DNA of 64,000 nt. It comes from Halobacteriovoraceae bacterium (GTDB lineage Bacteria; Bdellovibrionota; Bacteriovoracia; Bacteriovoracales; Bacteriovoracaceae). The stretch covers positions 181,019 through 245,018 of the forward strand of contig PASN01000009.1 in the NCBI GenBank assembly GCA_002711995.1, given 5' to 3'. Both the position numbers and the translations under genes were made by a program. Positions 26,342 through 35,180 of the stretch are shown one piece after another (the stretch's first letter is position 1; every line of letters starts with the position of its first letter). Below the pieces are notes generated by a model. It worked only from the letters and a program-made list of their open reading frames with translations, searched no databases and was not told the origin of the DNA.

Positions 26342-26899
26342 CTAGTTGATTTGGAATCCAACATAAAACAAGTCTTCAACTTTTCCATCAATTAGGAATG
26401 AGTTGATAGCAGACTTTATTTGCTCTTTTAAATAGAGCTTTCCATCCCTTTTTAGGATGTCTTCTGGTCTCTTAGAGTTCAGGATTCCGATAATAGTGTC
26501 GCGGATTTGAGGCTTTCTCGCCTCAACTTCAGCGACTTCAGAGTCCTGGCTTAGCTTCAAAACAGCGTTTAGCCTTACATATCTTCTTGGACCGTCCCCT
26601 TGCGCCAGGTTAACTGTGAAAGTCTCAAGGTTAACTAAAGATTCACGGGAGATCGTTTCAACAGGCCTGTCTTCCGGAAGTCCGTCTTCAGGTGTTGATG
26701 AAACATTCGCCTGCTTTAAAAGCTCGTTAAGATCAGGTCTTGCAGCTTCCATCTGCATAAATTGATATTGAAAGAAGGCCACAGTGGCCAGGCCAACGGT
26801 ATTTATGATTAACAACAATGCAACAAGTGGGCTTTTTTGGCTGGATGCCTTTTCAGATGCTTCTTCCTGAGCGCCGACTTCCTTGTCTTCTTCTGCCAT
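26342..26899 (-). CDS. fliL: FliL flagellar basal body-associated protein
   Basis: A 185-residue single-pass inner-membrane protein that stabilises stator units around the motor. A short acidic cytoplasmic part is followed by one membrane helix (PLVALLLIINTVGLATVAFF) and a periplasmic domain (LETFTVNLAQGDGPRRYVRLNAVLKL ... RDTIIGILNSKRPEDIL) typical of FliL. ATG at 26899 sits nine bases after AAAGGAG; a TTG nine bases upstream would be too close to it. First gene of the operon. Confidence 0.93.
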   Translation of the reverse strand: MAEEDKEVGAQEEASEKASSQKSPLVALLLIINTVGLATVAFFQYQFMQMEAARPDLNELLKQANVSSTPEDGLPEDRPVETISRESLVNLETFTVNLAQGDGPRRYVRLNAVLKLSQDSEVAEVEARKPQIRDTIIGILNSKRPEDILKRDGKLYLKEQIKSAINSFLIDGKVEDLFYVGFQIN

Positions 26900-26952
26900 G
26901 AGTTCCAACTCCTTTAAGTTGATCGGGTAGACTTCCTGTCTCCCATGTCAAA

Positions 26953-26981
26953 ATTATAGCCCTCAAAATTTTTGTTATCAA
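26953..26981 (-). promoter_or_regulatory. Sigma70-type promoter of the flagellar operon
   Basis: On the minus strand TTGATA (26976-26981) and TATAAT (26953-26958) are separated by exactly 17 bases. This is one mismatch from the consensus -35 and a perfect -10. The start of transcription would fall near 26946, leaving a leader of about 45 bases before fliL. No sigma54-type GG/GC pair is needed to explain expression. Confidence 0.8.
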
Positions 26982-27081
26982 GTAGATCCTGCCGGTTGGG
27001 AAAATTTATCCGCAAAAAGTGCCTAATTTCAGTCACCATTTTGACACCAGGGCATTTTTTTCAAGATTTTGACGGTAATTT

Positions 27082-27510
27082 TTAGAGTTGAAGGAAATAT
27101 TTGCCTAGTGAGTAGATCCACATGACATGAACAGAGAAGATACCAATCGCAAAAAAATACATTCTATGCACGACATTATTAGTTCCGAGATGGATATAAG
27201 AGTGGACATATCTCGACACAGCAAAAGTCACGGCCAACACACTTGTGAACAAATCACCCAAACCGATCACTATAATAAGAAGGGAGACTGCATAGAATAG
27301 ACAAGGAGCTTCAAAAAGATTTTTATAATTACGAGAGGCCTGAAGAAGCTTGGGAGATAGTTCATGCTCTTTTTCATAAGTTCTAAAAATGCTTAGCCTA
27401 ACCTCTCCACGCTTTATGGCGCTTGACCTGGCAAGGAACATCTTCATCATTACAATAACCTTTAAAAGCCAAATAGAGGCCATAGAGACTATTATTATCT
27501 GTTCATGCAT
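27082..27510 (-). CDS. MAPEG family membrane protein
   Basis: The 142-residue protein has four predicted membrane helices and the MAPEG-type segment (SRNYKNLFEAPCLFYAVSLLI) after the first loop. Eukaryotic MAPEG proteins act on glutathione or eicosanoids; the bacterial role is mostly unknown. ATG at 27510 follows AAAGGAT. It sits downstream of the HU terminator and is transcribed alone. Confidence 0.82.
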   Translation of the reverse strand: MHEQIIIVSMASIWLLKVIVMMKMFLARSSAIKRGEVRLSIFRTYEKEHELSPKLLQASRNYKNLFEAPCLFYAVSLLIIVIGLGDLFTSVLAVTFAVSRYVHSYIHLGTNNVVHRMYFFAIGIFSVHVMWIYSLGKYFLQL

Positions 27511-27526
27511 GAATTCATCCTTTTAC

Positions 27527-27554
27527 AAAAAAAAGGGGAAGCAATAGCTTCCCC
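27527..27554 (-). terminator. Rho-independent terminator after the HU gene
   Basis: GGGGAAGC (27535-27542) and GCTTCCCC (27547-27554) form an eight-pair stem with a four-base loop. On the minus strand it runs into eight T residues. It lies 28 bases after the HU stop. Confidence 0.92.
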
Positions 27555-27581
27555 ACATATCTAAAACCTTAAAAAAGGTGA

Positions 27582-27860
27582 TTAGAACATGTCTTTCCAA
27601 GCTTTTCCTGGACGGAACTTAGGAAGAGTCTTAGCTTTGATTTTGATTTTTTCACCAGTAGCTGGGTTAACACCAGTTCTAGCTGATCTTTTCACTTTAG
27701 TGAAAGTTCCAAATCCAACCAAAGAAACATCGTTACCTTTCTTAACAGACTTCTTGATTGTATCAAGCATGTTGTTTACGAAAGCGTCAGCGTCTTTCTT
27801 AGTAAGGTGGTTAAGTTCTTTAGACTTCAAGATTGCTTCTACTAACTCTTTTCTGTTCAT
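27582..27860 (-). CDS. HU-family DNA-binding protein
   Basis: The 92-residue protein is a standard HU/IHF-type histone-like dimer subunit: N-terminal MNRKELVEAILK helix, VSLVGFGTFTKVKRSARTG, the arm with RTGVNPATGEKIKI where the proline intercalates into DNA, and a terminal helix. ATG at 27860 follows GGAG by seven bases; an in-frame TTG twelve bases upstream overlaps the ribosome site and is less likely. Own terminator downstream. Confidence 0.95.
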   Translation of the reverse strand: MNRKELVEAILKSKELNHLTKKDADAFVNNMLDTIKKSVKKGNDVSLVGFGTFTKVKRSARTGVNPATGEKIKIKAKTLPKFRPGKAWKDMF

Positions 27861-28090
27861 ACGAATCTCCAAATGCAGTGTTAATAATACTATAGGAAAA
27901 TGTTTGCTTATAATTTTTGTAATGGCAAACCTTTTTTCACCATTTTTTTATTTTTTTATTAAAAATTCACTTTTTTAACAAATGCTGTAAATAAGCTCTC
28001 TAAGGGCTTGCCAGAGTCCTGCTCTTGTATTAGCTGCAATTTTTCTTAATATTCATGGCCTTCACAAAGAAAAGACAAGAAATTAGGAGA

Positions 28091-28118
28091 AAACAAAAAG
28101 ACCCGCTGGGAGCGGGTC
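28091..28118 (-). terminator. Rho-independent terminator after the DsbA-like gene
   Basis: GACCCGC (28100-28106) and GCGGGTC (28112-28118) pair as a seven-base stem with a five-base loop, followed on the minus strand by CTTTTTG then TTT. It lies about 30 bases past the stop codon of the thioredoxin-fold lipoprotein. Confidence 0.85.
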
Positions 28119-28145
28119 TTGAGATGTTTTGACTATTTAAAAAGA

Positions 28146-28928
28146 TTAAATATCCAGTTTACCTTTCTCTTTCAACTGGTCAATGATTCCAACAAAGTGA
28201 TCAGTTGGGTAAGCGCCTTTAACAGGGATGCCATTTAAAAGAAATCCTGGAGTTCCTTGGAAACCAAACTTAGCCGCTTCCTTTTGGTCCTGCTCAATTC
28301 TTTTAGCCACTTCTTCGCTTTTCACATCTTTTGCAAGTTTTTTCATATCCACACCAAGTTCTTTAGCGACAGACTTGAAGTACTTTTCACCTTTCTTAAC
28401 CTTTGCAAGATTTTCGAAAAGATTGTCGTGAAACTTAATGGCCTTGTCTTCACTTTGCATTCTAATTGCTTCGTAATACTTTGCAGCTGGAAGCGCGTTA
28501 GGGTGAAAGCTTAGAGGTAGATGCTTATAAACAAACTGAATTTTTCCTTCATACTTCTCTAGAAGTTCAAGAACTGTTTCATACCCTTTTGAGCAGTAAG
28601 GACACTCAAAGTCAGAGTACTCAACCAAAGTGATAGGCGCGCCCTTAGTTCCTCTAATTAGTTCTTCGTCTCTAATCTCTGGCTTAAGCGGCTCATCAAA
28701 GTAAGCTTCAAACTTCTTCTTCTCTTCGGCTTCTTTCTTCTTTTGCATATCGGCTCTGGCCACTTGAACTGCCTCATTAAGAGCTTCAATAAACTCTGAA
28801 GGGTTAGCCTTAATAGCTTCAGTAAGAATTGAAGGATCCTTCTTAAGAGCTTCTTTTAATTGATCTTCATTCATAGTGCATGAGCTAAAAAACAAAGCCG
28901 CAGCAATTCCTAATAAACTTAACTTCAT
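28146..28928 (-). CDS. DsbA/DsbG-like thioredoxin-fold lipoprotein
   Basis: The 260-residue precursor has a lipoprotein signal (LFFSSC, cysteine at about 17). A helical segment with alternating lysine and glutamate (about 25-80) may dimerise it. The DsbA-like domain starts near residue 90, with the redox pair in SDFECPYCSKGYE and the cis-proline in FGFQGTPGFLLNG. It should form or shuffle disulfide bonds in the periplasm, which fits the many cysteine-rich exported proteins in this window. Monocistronic, with its own terminator. Confidence 0.93.
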   Translation of the reverse strand: MKLSLLGIAAALFFSSCTMNEDQLKEALKKDPSILTEAIKANPSEFIEALNEAVQVARADMQKKKEAEEKKKFEAYFDEPLKPEIRDEELIRGTKGAPITLVEYSDFECPYCSKGYETVLELLEKYEGKIQFVYKHLPLSFHPNALPAAKYYEAIRMQSEDKAIKFHDNLFENLAKVKKGEKYFKSVAKELGVDMKKLAKDVKSEEVAKRIEQDQKEAAKFGFQGTPGFLLNGIPVKGAYPTDHFVGIIDQLKEKGKLDI

Positions 28929-28982
28929 AACTTTTCCTTTTTTGTGTTAGTAAAACTATTCTAAACTACTATCTATTTATTT

Positions 28983-29180
28983 CTATTTATTTTTTTCCTT
29001 AAAGTTGTTTTCCACCCATTTCAGATATTGGTTAAAAGCTCTACCAAAAGGCCTAATGTGGTTGTAGCCAAGCAAATGCACTCGGGCCTTGTGATCACCC
29101 TTCATAAATGCACGCATGGTTGAAAAGAAACCAAAAACCGCACCATTTACTTTGCCGTACAAATGAGTTGATAGAAACAT
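28983..29180 (-). CDS. Small basic protein of unknown function
   Basis: A 65-residue basic protein just 18 bases downstream of the four-helix membrane protein gene. It contains a mixed hydrophobic/basic N-terminal stretch (VNGAVFGFFSTMRAFMKG). I see no clear ribosome binding site before the ATG, so it may be translated by coupling or may not be real. Confidence 0.4.
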   Translation of the reverse strand: MFLSTHLYGKVNGAVFGFFSTMRAFMKGDHKARVHLLGYNHIRPFGRAFNQYLKWVENNFKEKNK

Positions 29181-29198
29181 GTAACAAATGAAAAGAAT

Positions 29199-29897
29199 TC
29201 ATGCTGCAAAGTAGCTGATTGTATCGAACAGATAACCTTGCTCCTGTAGAAAGTGTCCTGTCCCGGCCCCATGAGCTTGTAGAAGACTTACTGCCAAGTC
29301 AATAATGTCTTCGCGTATGCCTGAGAGTGCCAATAGCAATATTAAGACTGCGATGATTGCAATAATAAGAGTTACAAGAAAAAAGTGAAAGAAAAACACC
29401 TGCTCAAACACAGGTCGCCTGACCCCTTGAAAGTTTGAAGGTATGGCATTGTCAGTAAGCTCCCCTTTTTTGAAACAGTTCTCAATGTAAGTGAAAAAGA
29501 AATCAGAAAACCTGGTCAGCAATCTATAGTCTGAAAAAGTATCTGGATTGTAGATCACAGTCTCCCCATTCATTCGCTTTTCACAATATTGAGCCAACAG
29601 CTTGAATGGCCTCATCAACATCTTTGCCAAAAGGACTCCCCCAAAAAACAAAGCAATGGTGAAACCAAATAAATAAGGAAGCCAATACTCCGCGCTTTTT
29701 AACACGAGATCGAAATAGGCATCACTCAATGCACTCTCATTAAGATATCCATGGGCCTCAAAAAACAACTTATTAACAGAGATTAACAACCACACAATAT
29801 AGCTGGTGACCATGTATACCAGAATAAATATCCCCGACACTTTCAATCCTGTATATAATGTGAATTGTGAAGCTTCGGACTTAAACAATTTGCGCAC
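29199..29897 (-). CDS. Four-helix inner-membrane protein of unknown function
   Basis: The 232-residue protein has four hydrophobic helices (about 18-40, 72-95, 165-190 and a shorter C-terminal one). A cytoplasmic loop of about 70 residues after the second helix begins like a HAMP linker (AKMLMRPFKLLAQYCEKRMNGE), but no kinase or receptor domain follows. The stop codon is TGA. No family recognised. Confidence 0.65.
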   Translation of the reverse strand: MRKLFKSEASQFTLYTGLKVSGIFILVYMVTSYIVWLLISVNKLFFEAHGYLNESALSDAYFDLVLKSAEYWLPYLFGFTIALFFGGVLLAKMLMRPFKLLAQYCEKRMNGETVIYNPDTFSDYRLLTRFSDFFFTYIENCFKKGELTDNAIPSNFQGVRRPVFEQVFFFHFFLVTLIIAIIAVLILLLALSGIREDIIDLAVSLLQAHGAGTGHFLQEQGYLFDTISYFAA

Positions 29898-29990
29898 TAA
29901 GGCTTTCCTTATCCTTGATTTAACAAAATTTTAATTGGTTAGAGTACCCATTTAAAGCGGGCATATATTGCTCGACACGACTTTATGAGT

Positions 29991-30758
29991 TTAAAAAAGT
30001 GGAAGATCTTTTTGAGACTTAGTTTTGAAATAATCCTTAACTCCTTCGGCGATTGACTTGGCGTAACGATTGAGGAAGTCTTTTCTTCTCAGTTTCCAAA
30101 TTTCTTTATGGTGAGACATGAATCCCGCCTCAACTAAGATTCCAGGTCGTTTAGACAATGCCAATACGTAAAACAATCCTGGCTTAATCCCTCGGTCTTT
30201 CATATTGAATTTTTTCTGAACTGAACCTTTGATTCTCTTATGTACCTTCCCGGCCAATTTCTTTGAAGCACTTACGGTTTTCTGAATAACCAAATCAATC
30301 AGGATATGGTTCACGACTTTGTCCGCTCCCTCCAAGTATTTATTTTCGACAGTTTCAACTTTCTTAATGGCCGCGTCGGCGTGGTTGTCCAAATAATAGG
30401 TTTCAAATCCATGTGAGGATTTATTCGTGGCAGAGTTGAAATGTATGGAGATGAACAAGTCGGCCTTAACAGCATCGGCCATTTCCGCTCTCTCATTCAG
30501 GCCAACAGAGCGGTCAAAGCTTCTCGTTAGGTATGTTGTATAATAAGGATCCAGGTAATTTTTGACTTTTTTTGCAAGGCTTAAAGCAAGATCTTTTTCA
30601 TACACCTTCTCTTTTACCACCTTTTTACCTTTTTTAACTCTAACCGTTTTCACAGCACCATACTCTTCACCGCCATGCCCAGGGTCTATAAGAACCACAA
30701 ACCCCATTGCAGGCGCACTAAAACAAAGAATAAAAAGAGTTAAAATTTTTCCAAGCAT
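29991..30758 (-). CDS. N-acetylmuramoyl-L-alanine amidase (Amidase_3)
   Basis: A 255-residue secreted zinc amidase that cuts the bond between MurNAc and the peptide stem of murein. Signal peptide to about residue 19. Motifs of the family are in order: LIDPGHGGEEYGA (first zinc His and neighbouring Glu), DLFISIHFNSA (zinc His) and GILVEAGFMSH (catalytic Glu). It lacks AMIN and LysM domains, so targeting must come from elsewhere. The ATG shares one base with the spoIID stop (TAATG), which indicates coupled translation. Confidence 0.93.
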   Translation of the reverse strand: MLGKILTLFILCFSAPAMGFVVLIDPGHGGEEYGAVKTVRVKKGKKVVKEKVYEKDLALSLAKKVKNYLDPYYTTYLTRSFDRSVGLNERAEMADAVKADLFISIHFNSATNKSSHGFETYYLDNHADAAIKKVETVENKYLEGADKVVNHILIDLVIQKTVSASKKLAGKVHKRIKGSVQKKFNMKDRGIKPGLFYVLALSKRPGILVEAGFMSHHKEIWKLRRKDFLNRYAKSIAEGVKDYFKTKSQKDLPLF

Positions 30759-31897
30759 TAATAAATCTTTTTAAGTTCCAAAGATGGAAAGTAGTGTTTT
30801 AAAATTTGTCTATAAGTATAACCTCTTTTGGCCATTTCCAAAGCACCAAATTGACAGAGTCCCACACCATGGCCAAAGCCGCGTCCCTGAACAGTAAACG
30901 AACTTGCATCGTCAGTTACTGAAAAAGTGTTGCTTAGAGTATACCTTCTTCCCAGAGTTGAACGCACACGGGACTTTTTTAAAGATAGCAACCGGTCGTT
31001 GTCATACACTCTGATGTGGGTATCATCCTGTGTTCCGGGAGCCACTTTAAACTTTGCCACCCCACTGTCAAGCCTTAGGCCTCTGTGATACTTCAATGCC
31101 CTGTCCACAGCGGAGTATAGTTTTTTCTTTGGCAGTACTTTTTTCCAATCTTTTACGCCGTTGTTATGGCAAAACTTGCATTCAACGCTTTCGTAGCCTT
31201 CAACTTTATTGGACCAAACCTGATCAGGAGTTCTAGTCTTACCTCCACACTTGGAGTGAAAAAAAACTGGAACCAATTTTTGATTCTTAAAAGACAGAAC
31301 CTCACCTTTGGTCATTCTTTGAGCTTTAGACGCATTAAAGGTCACATCAAAAAAGTCGCCGTTCACTTGATGTTTTTCAGAGTTTTCCAAATCGTAATAG
31401 TTAGATGTGACAGGCCTGCTTCTTCTTTTCTTTCTAATTTTAAAAAATGCATAGGATCTTGCGGCTACGGCCTGAGCTTTAAGTGCTTCAATTGGCCAGT
31501 TGGGATTCATCTCTTTGGCCAAAACTGATCCGATGTAGGTTTCAAGAGATAATTCATTTACAACATCACATCCCTTTGGAGACTTTGGCGCCACTAATTG
31601 TATTGAGCCTCTATACTTCGAGTTCTCTAGTGATACCAAACCAGTTCTGGAAGTAATCTTAGTCAATAGAAGAGGATTCTTTAAACTCTTATGTTTTTTT
31701 AGAGGAGCACAGTTGAATGTAAAGGACTTCTGCCCAGGGTATACTTTTTCTTTGCCTGAGGCCTTTTTCACAAGGTCAAGGCCTGATACAGACACTTGTT
31801 TGAGGTTAGAACCTATTAATACGCGGATCGTTGGCGAGGCGTAGAGCTCTCCCATCGCAAACTGAAATATAGCCAATCCTAGACTTATTAGTTTCAA
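30758..31897 (-). CDS. SpoIID/LytB domain protein, probable murein lytic transglycosylase
   Basis: The 379-residue exported protein carries the SpoIID domain: EMNPNWPIEALKAQAVAARSYAF with the catalytic glutamate, a CGGKT segment followed by CKFC, and the closing GRGFGHGVGLCQFGALEMAKRGY. SpoIID of Bacillus cleaves glycan strands stripped of peptides by an amidase. Here an amidase gene follows with a one-base overlap, so the same two-step murein digestion is likely. In a non-sporulating bacterium it would serve cell division or remodelling of self or prey walls. Signal peptide to about residue 20. Confidence 0.92.
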   Translation of the reverse strand: MKLISLGLAIFQFAMGELYASPTIRVLIGSNLKQVSVSGLDLVKKASGKEKVYPGQKSFTFNCAPLKKHKSLKNPLLLTKITSRTGLVSLENSKYRGSIQLVAPKSPKGCDVVNELSLETYIGSVLAKEMNPNWPIEALKAQAVAARSYAFFKIRKKRRSRPVTSNYYDLENSEKHQVNGDFFDVTFNASKAQRMTKGEVLSFKNQKLVPVFFHSKCGGKTRTPDQVWSNKVEGYESVECKFCHNNGVKDWKKVLPKKKLYSAVDRALKYHRGLRLDSGVAKFKVAPGTQDDTHIRVYDNDRLLSLKKSRVRSTLGRRYTLSNTFSVTDDASSFTVQGRGFGHGVGLCQFGALEMAKRGYTYRQILKHYFPSLELKKIY

Positions 31898-31964
31898 ATT
31901 CCTCTCCTTTGAACCTTTTCTAATAATTCTAAATGTTTAAGTATATAAATTCAACTAGTCAGGA

Positions 31965-32849
31965 TTAAAGATTTAACTTTTTCATAACCTTCTGCATGTC
32001 TTCCCATGCGGCCCTTTTTGTATTGGGCGCTTCAACCAAAAAGGCGGGTGAAAATAACGGCATCACTTCAAACTTGTGAGAGCTTCCATCTTCGCTTTTA
32101 ACTTCTCTCTCAAAGAATTGACCGTGCGTGGTCTGTAAACGCAAATTAGGTCCCAAAAATTTTGATGTTGCCACCCCACCTAGAGGTATCACAACTTGAG
32201 GTTTAAGGTTAAAAATTTCATTGGCGAGCTCTTGCTCAAAGCTATCCTCAGAAGAGTTTAACTTGGTATGGAATGAGGAAACAAAACTATCACCATCCTT
32301 TAACTTCATGGCCAGTATCATTCTCTCAAAGAGCGCTGAGGCCTTAGGTTCAAAGAATGCTTCAAGTCCTGAGGAGCCTTCGCTTAGTGTGGAGAGCTCA
32401 ACTGTTTCTTGAGCAACAAATAGAACTTTTAACGATTGCGGCCTATTGGCAAACTTTAGTCTTCCAAGTTCTGAGTTTATTGAGGAGCTTTGGTTTTTTA
32501 ACTCTTCAACATTCAACACCTTTGCGCTCATGCCTTCAAACGCGCCAAATGATTTCTTTTTAGCTTCGCCCCCAGGAAACTTCAAAGTGTCGCTATTCAA
32601 CTTTTCCAACTCTTTATTCGCGAACTCATGAAATGAGTCTAAAACCTTTGTTTTTTCAGTTACAGTTTTAGGAGCCTCTTTCTTGATATCAGGAGTTGAG
32701 GCCACCTTACTTTCCGGAGTATTCTGCTCAGGGACCTCATATTCGCAAAACATCCAATCTGTTGGATAAAGTTCGGCAATATAGCCTTTTTGGGTATTGG
32801 AGGAGGACTTGCGAAATCGACGCAAAGCGTTCTGGTAAGGGTTATTCAT
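31965..32849 (-). CDS. Uracil-DNA-glycosylase-like protein, catalytic motifs missing
   Basis: A protein of 294 residues. The C-terminal 160 residues follow the family 4/5 UDG fold: LKVLFVAQET, then a helix (SALFERMILAMKL), LKPQVVIPLGGVATSKFLG, THGQFFE and PLFSPAFLVEAPNTKRAAWEDMQ. The nucleotide-flipping motif GEAPGxxED is absent and the usual HPS/HPA motif reads FSPA. The Fe-S cysteines are missing too. It may bind DNA without excising uracil, or act in a new way. The N-terminal 130 residues are low-complexity. ATG at 32849 is preferred over an in-frame TTG at 32891. Confidence 0.72.
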   Translation of the reverse strand: MNNPYQNALRRFRKSSSNTQKGYIAELYPTDWMFCEYEVPEQNTPESKVASTPDIKKEAPKTVTEKTKVLDSFHEFANKELEKLNSDTLKFPGGEAKKKSFGAFEGMSAKVLNVEELKNQSSSINSELGRLKFANRPQSLKVLFVAQETVELSTLSEGSSGLEAFFEPKASALFERMILAMKLKDGDSFVSSFHTKLNSSEDSFEQELANEIFNLKPQVVIPLGGVATSKFLGPNLRLQTTHGQFFEREVKSEDGSSHKFEVMPLFSPAFLVEAPNTKRAAWEDMQKVMKKLNL

Positions 32850-32963
32850 AGGTTCTTTTATCAAATTGGACACTATTTTCCTAGTCCACAATGGAATCTT
32901 AATTTTTATAAAGAGTCGTTTTTAGATGTCGATGAGTAGGTATATCCAGGTTCGGGAGGAAAT

Positions 32964-33176
32964 ATGGCCAAGGAAGTTGATTTTAAATTTGAGCGTTTTG
33001 AAGAATATTGGGGTGGAGCTGAAGATGTTAAGCGCACAATTGGCGAATGCAAAGTGTGTAAGTCCAAGCTTTTACTTAGTCACATGCCTGATTATAAAAA
33101 CCTTTTGGTGCAGGAAACAGCTCGTTGCATAGAGTGTGGCGCAGGGAATAGAAAAACAATTCATGTCCTAAATTAA
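32964..33176 (+). CDS. Small zinc-ribbon protein
   Basis: A 70-residue protein with two CxxC pairs (CKVC and CIEC) spaced about 33 residues apart, as in a zinc ribbon. A strong ribosome site (GGGAGGAAAT) precedes the ATG. No family name can be given. It lies between the divergent UDG-like gene and the convergent end of uvrC, overlapping the latter by four bases. Confidence 0.75.
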   Translation: MAKEVDFKFERFEEYWGGAEDVKRTIGECKVCKSKLLLSHMPDYKNLLVQETARCIECGAGNRKTIHVLN

Positions 33177-35056
33177 TCAATATTGGCACGCAAATATTCA
33201 TACATTGCCTTTGCGTGCCTTTCTTGAATTCCTAGTAAATCCATTAACTCTTTAACATTCATTTTTGCCAAATCTTCTTTAGGAGAGGTGATCTTTTTTA
33301 GAATTTCCTTTTTAGTGGACTCACCAATACCAGGAACGTCATCTATCCAAGATTTAAATATTCTCTTCTTTTCTGCTTTGTGATGAAGTCTTCTACTAAA
33401 TCTATGGGCCTCGTCTCTCATTTGGACAATAATTCTAAACAATGATGGACACTTATTTAGGATATAGGGGTTTGATCGATTTGGTATGATCAGTCTCTCT
33501 TCAGATTTTGATATGCTTGAGCTTCTAAAATTCTTTTTTAGATCGCGCGCTTTTGCAATTCCAACAACAGGAACATCGACTCCAACTTCTTCAAGAACCT
33601 TTAAGGCAACGTTGACTTGAGCGACTCATCCATCCACAACGAACACATCAGGCAAAGGTCTTTTTTTGATTCTTCGCTCAAAGACTTCTTTCATCATCGC
33701 AAAATCATTGTTCCCTTCAGGAAGCTCTTGCAAGTGATAATGTCTGTATGATTTTTTATCAGGCTTTCCATCGTGAAATACAACCTTTGAGGCCGTAGGC
33801 GATTTGCCTTGCCAGATGGCGATGTCATAACACTCAAGTACTCGAGGTCTTTCTGTCATTCCCAGCAAGTCTTTAAGTTTATGAAGGCCAGTATACTCGC
33901 TTTCCTGATTCTCCATTCTTACTCTTTGAGACTCTTGGGCGTGTTGTTTTGCCGCCTCTACAAGAGGCCTGTACTTCCCTTCTCCCGAGACCACCGAGAA
34001 CTTAATGCTCTCACCAATTGTTTTCCTAAGAGCATCCTCAAAGTTTTTAGATTGATCCCTGTCCAAGTCGGCGACAATAGTTTCAGGTAGAGGTTCTGAG
34101 CTTTGACCGTAATACTGAAGCATAAAAAGGATGACCTCCTCGGAGATTTCATCAAATAAATCTTCAATATAAAAATTAAAGCTTTTATGACCTAACAAGC
34201 TTCCCTGTCTTATCATGTACAGGCTTATATCCAGTTCTTTTTCACCTTTATAGCAAGAAAAGACATCAACATTTTTCTCATTTAGGAATTCAACTTTCTG
34301 ATCAAATGAGTTTTCCAAGAAAGGCTTCAACTCCTCTATATAGTCTCTAAGCATTGCGGCCTGTTCAAATTTTTCCTCTTCAGCAAACTGTCCCATTCTC
34401 TGTTCAAGTAGTTTTATGGCCTTCTTTGCGTTTCTGTTTCCTTTTAAAACCTTTAGAGCATTCTCCAAGTCTTTAGCGTAATCCTCTTTGGAAATGTACT
34501 CAACACAAGGAGCGCTACACTGGTTCATTTGGTGGAGAATGCAAGGTGTCTTTCTAGAGCTGAAATCCCAATCAGAGCAATCTCTTAAACTGAACGCCTT
34601 TGTGATTGTTCTCATTACAGATGAAATATTAGAGCCAGAGGGATACGGACCAAACAGCTCCACTCCCCTTTTTCTTTTAGGACGTCTTACATACTCCAAT
34701 TTAGGATAAGCATGAGACTTGTTGACCTGAACGTATGGATAGCTTTTGTCGTCTTTAAGACGAATATTGTATTTCGGTCGATTGTCTTTAATTAAATTAT
34801 TCTCCAATACATAGGACTCAGCCTCTGAATTGGTGATAATAAAGTCAAAATTAAATATTTTAGAGACTAATATCTGTGTTTTTGCCGACTTCGCCGACTT
34901 ATTGAAGTAGCTTGCAACTCTACTTTTAAGGTTTTTGGCCTTCCCTACATAAAGGATGGTTTCATCCTTATCTTTCATAAGGTAGCAACCTGGCGATTTT
35001 GGTAGTGAATTTGCCTTAGCAAGAAGCTCGGCCATTATTTGTTCATTCAAGCTCAT
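33173..35056 (-). pseudogene. uvrC: uvrC, excinuclease ABC subunit C, interrupted by one in-frame TGA
   Basis: The frame is continuous for 628 codons, normal UvrC length, except for a TGA at 33626-33628 (codon 477). Upstream are the GIY-YIG nuclease (PGCYLMKDKDE...LYVGKAKNLKSRV), the cysteine region and the UVR helix (AEEEKFEQAAMLRDYIEEL). Downstream in the same frame are VAQVNVALKVLEEVG, MRDEAHRF with the catalytic histidine, and the helix-hairpin-helix (DDVPGIGESTKKEILKK). The TGA falls on the second glycine of the conserved DGG motif. If read as stop, the 476-residue product keeps the 3' incision nuclease and loses most of the 5' incision nuclease. No start codon near the break would rescue the rest. 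Confidence 0.88.
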
Positions 35057-35180
35057 CTTTACGGTTACTTATTTTTTAGTTACTATAATAAAAGTTTTTT
35101 TTATTTGGCCTGGACAATAAATCACCCTGTTTTGAGTATTGTCTTTCCACTTCATCAATTTATAACCAAAAAGGAAATCT

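Noticed and set aside
33173-33442. Separate 89-residue gene with helix-hairpin-helix
   Set aside because: It is the same frame as uvrC and matches the UvrC C-terminus; it begins without a ribosome site. Reported as part of the interrupted uvrC.
33626-33628. Genome-wide UGA-as-glycine code (as in Gracilibacteria)
   Set aside because: Several other genes in the window end with TGA at sensible places, and no other conserved gene contains an internal TGA.
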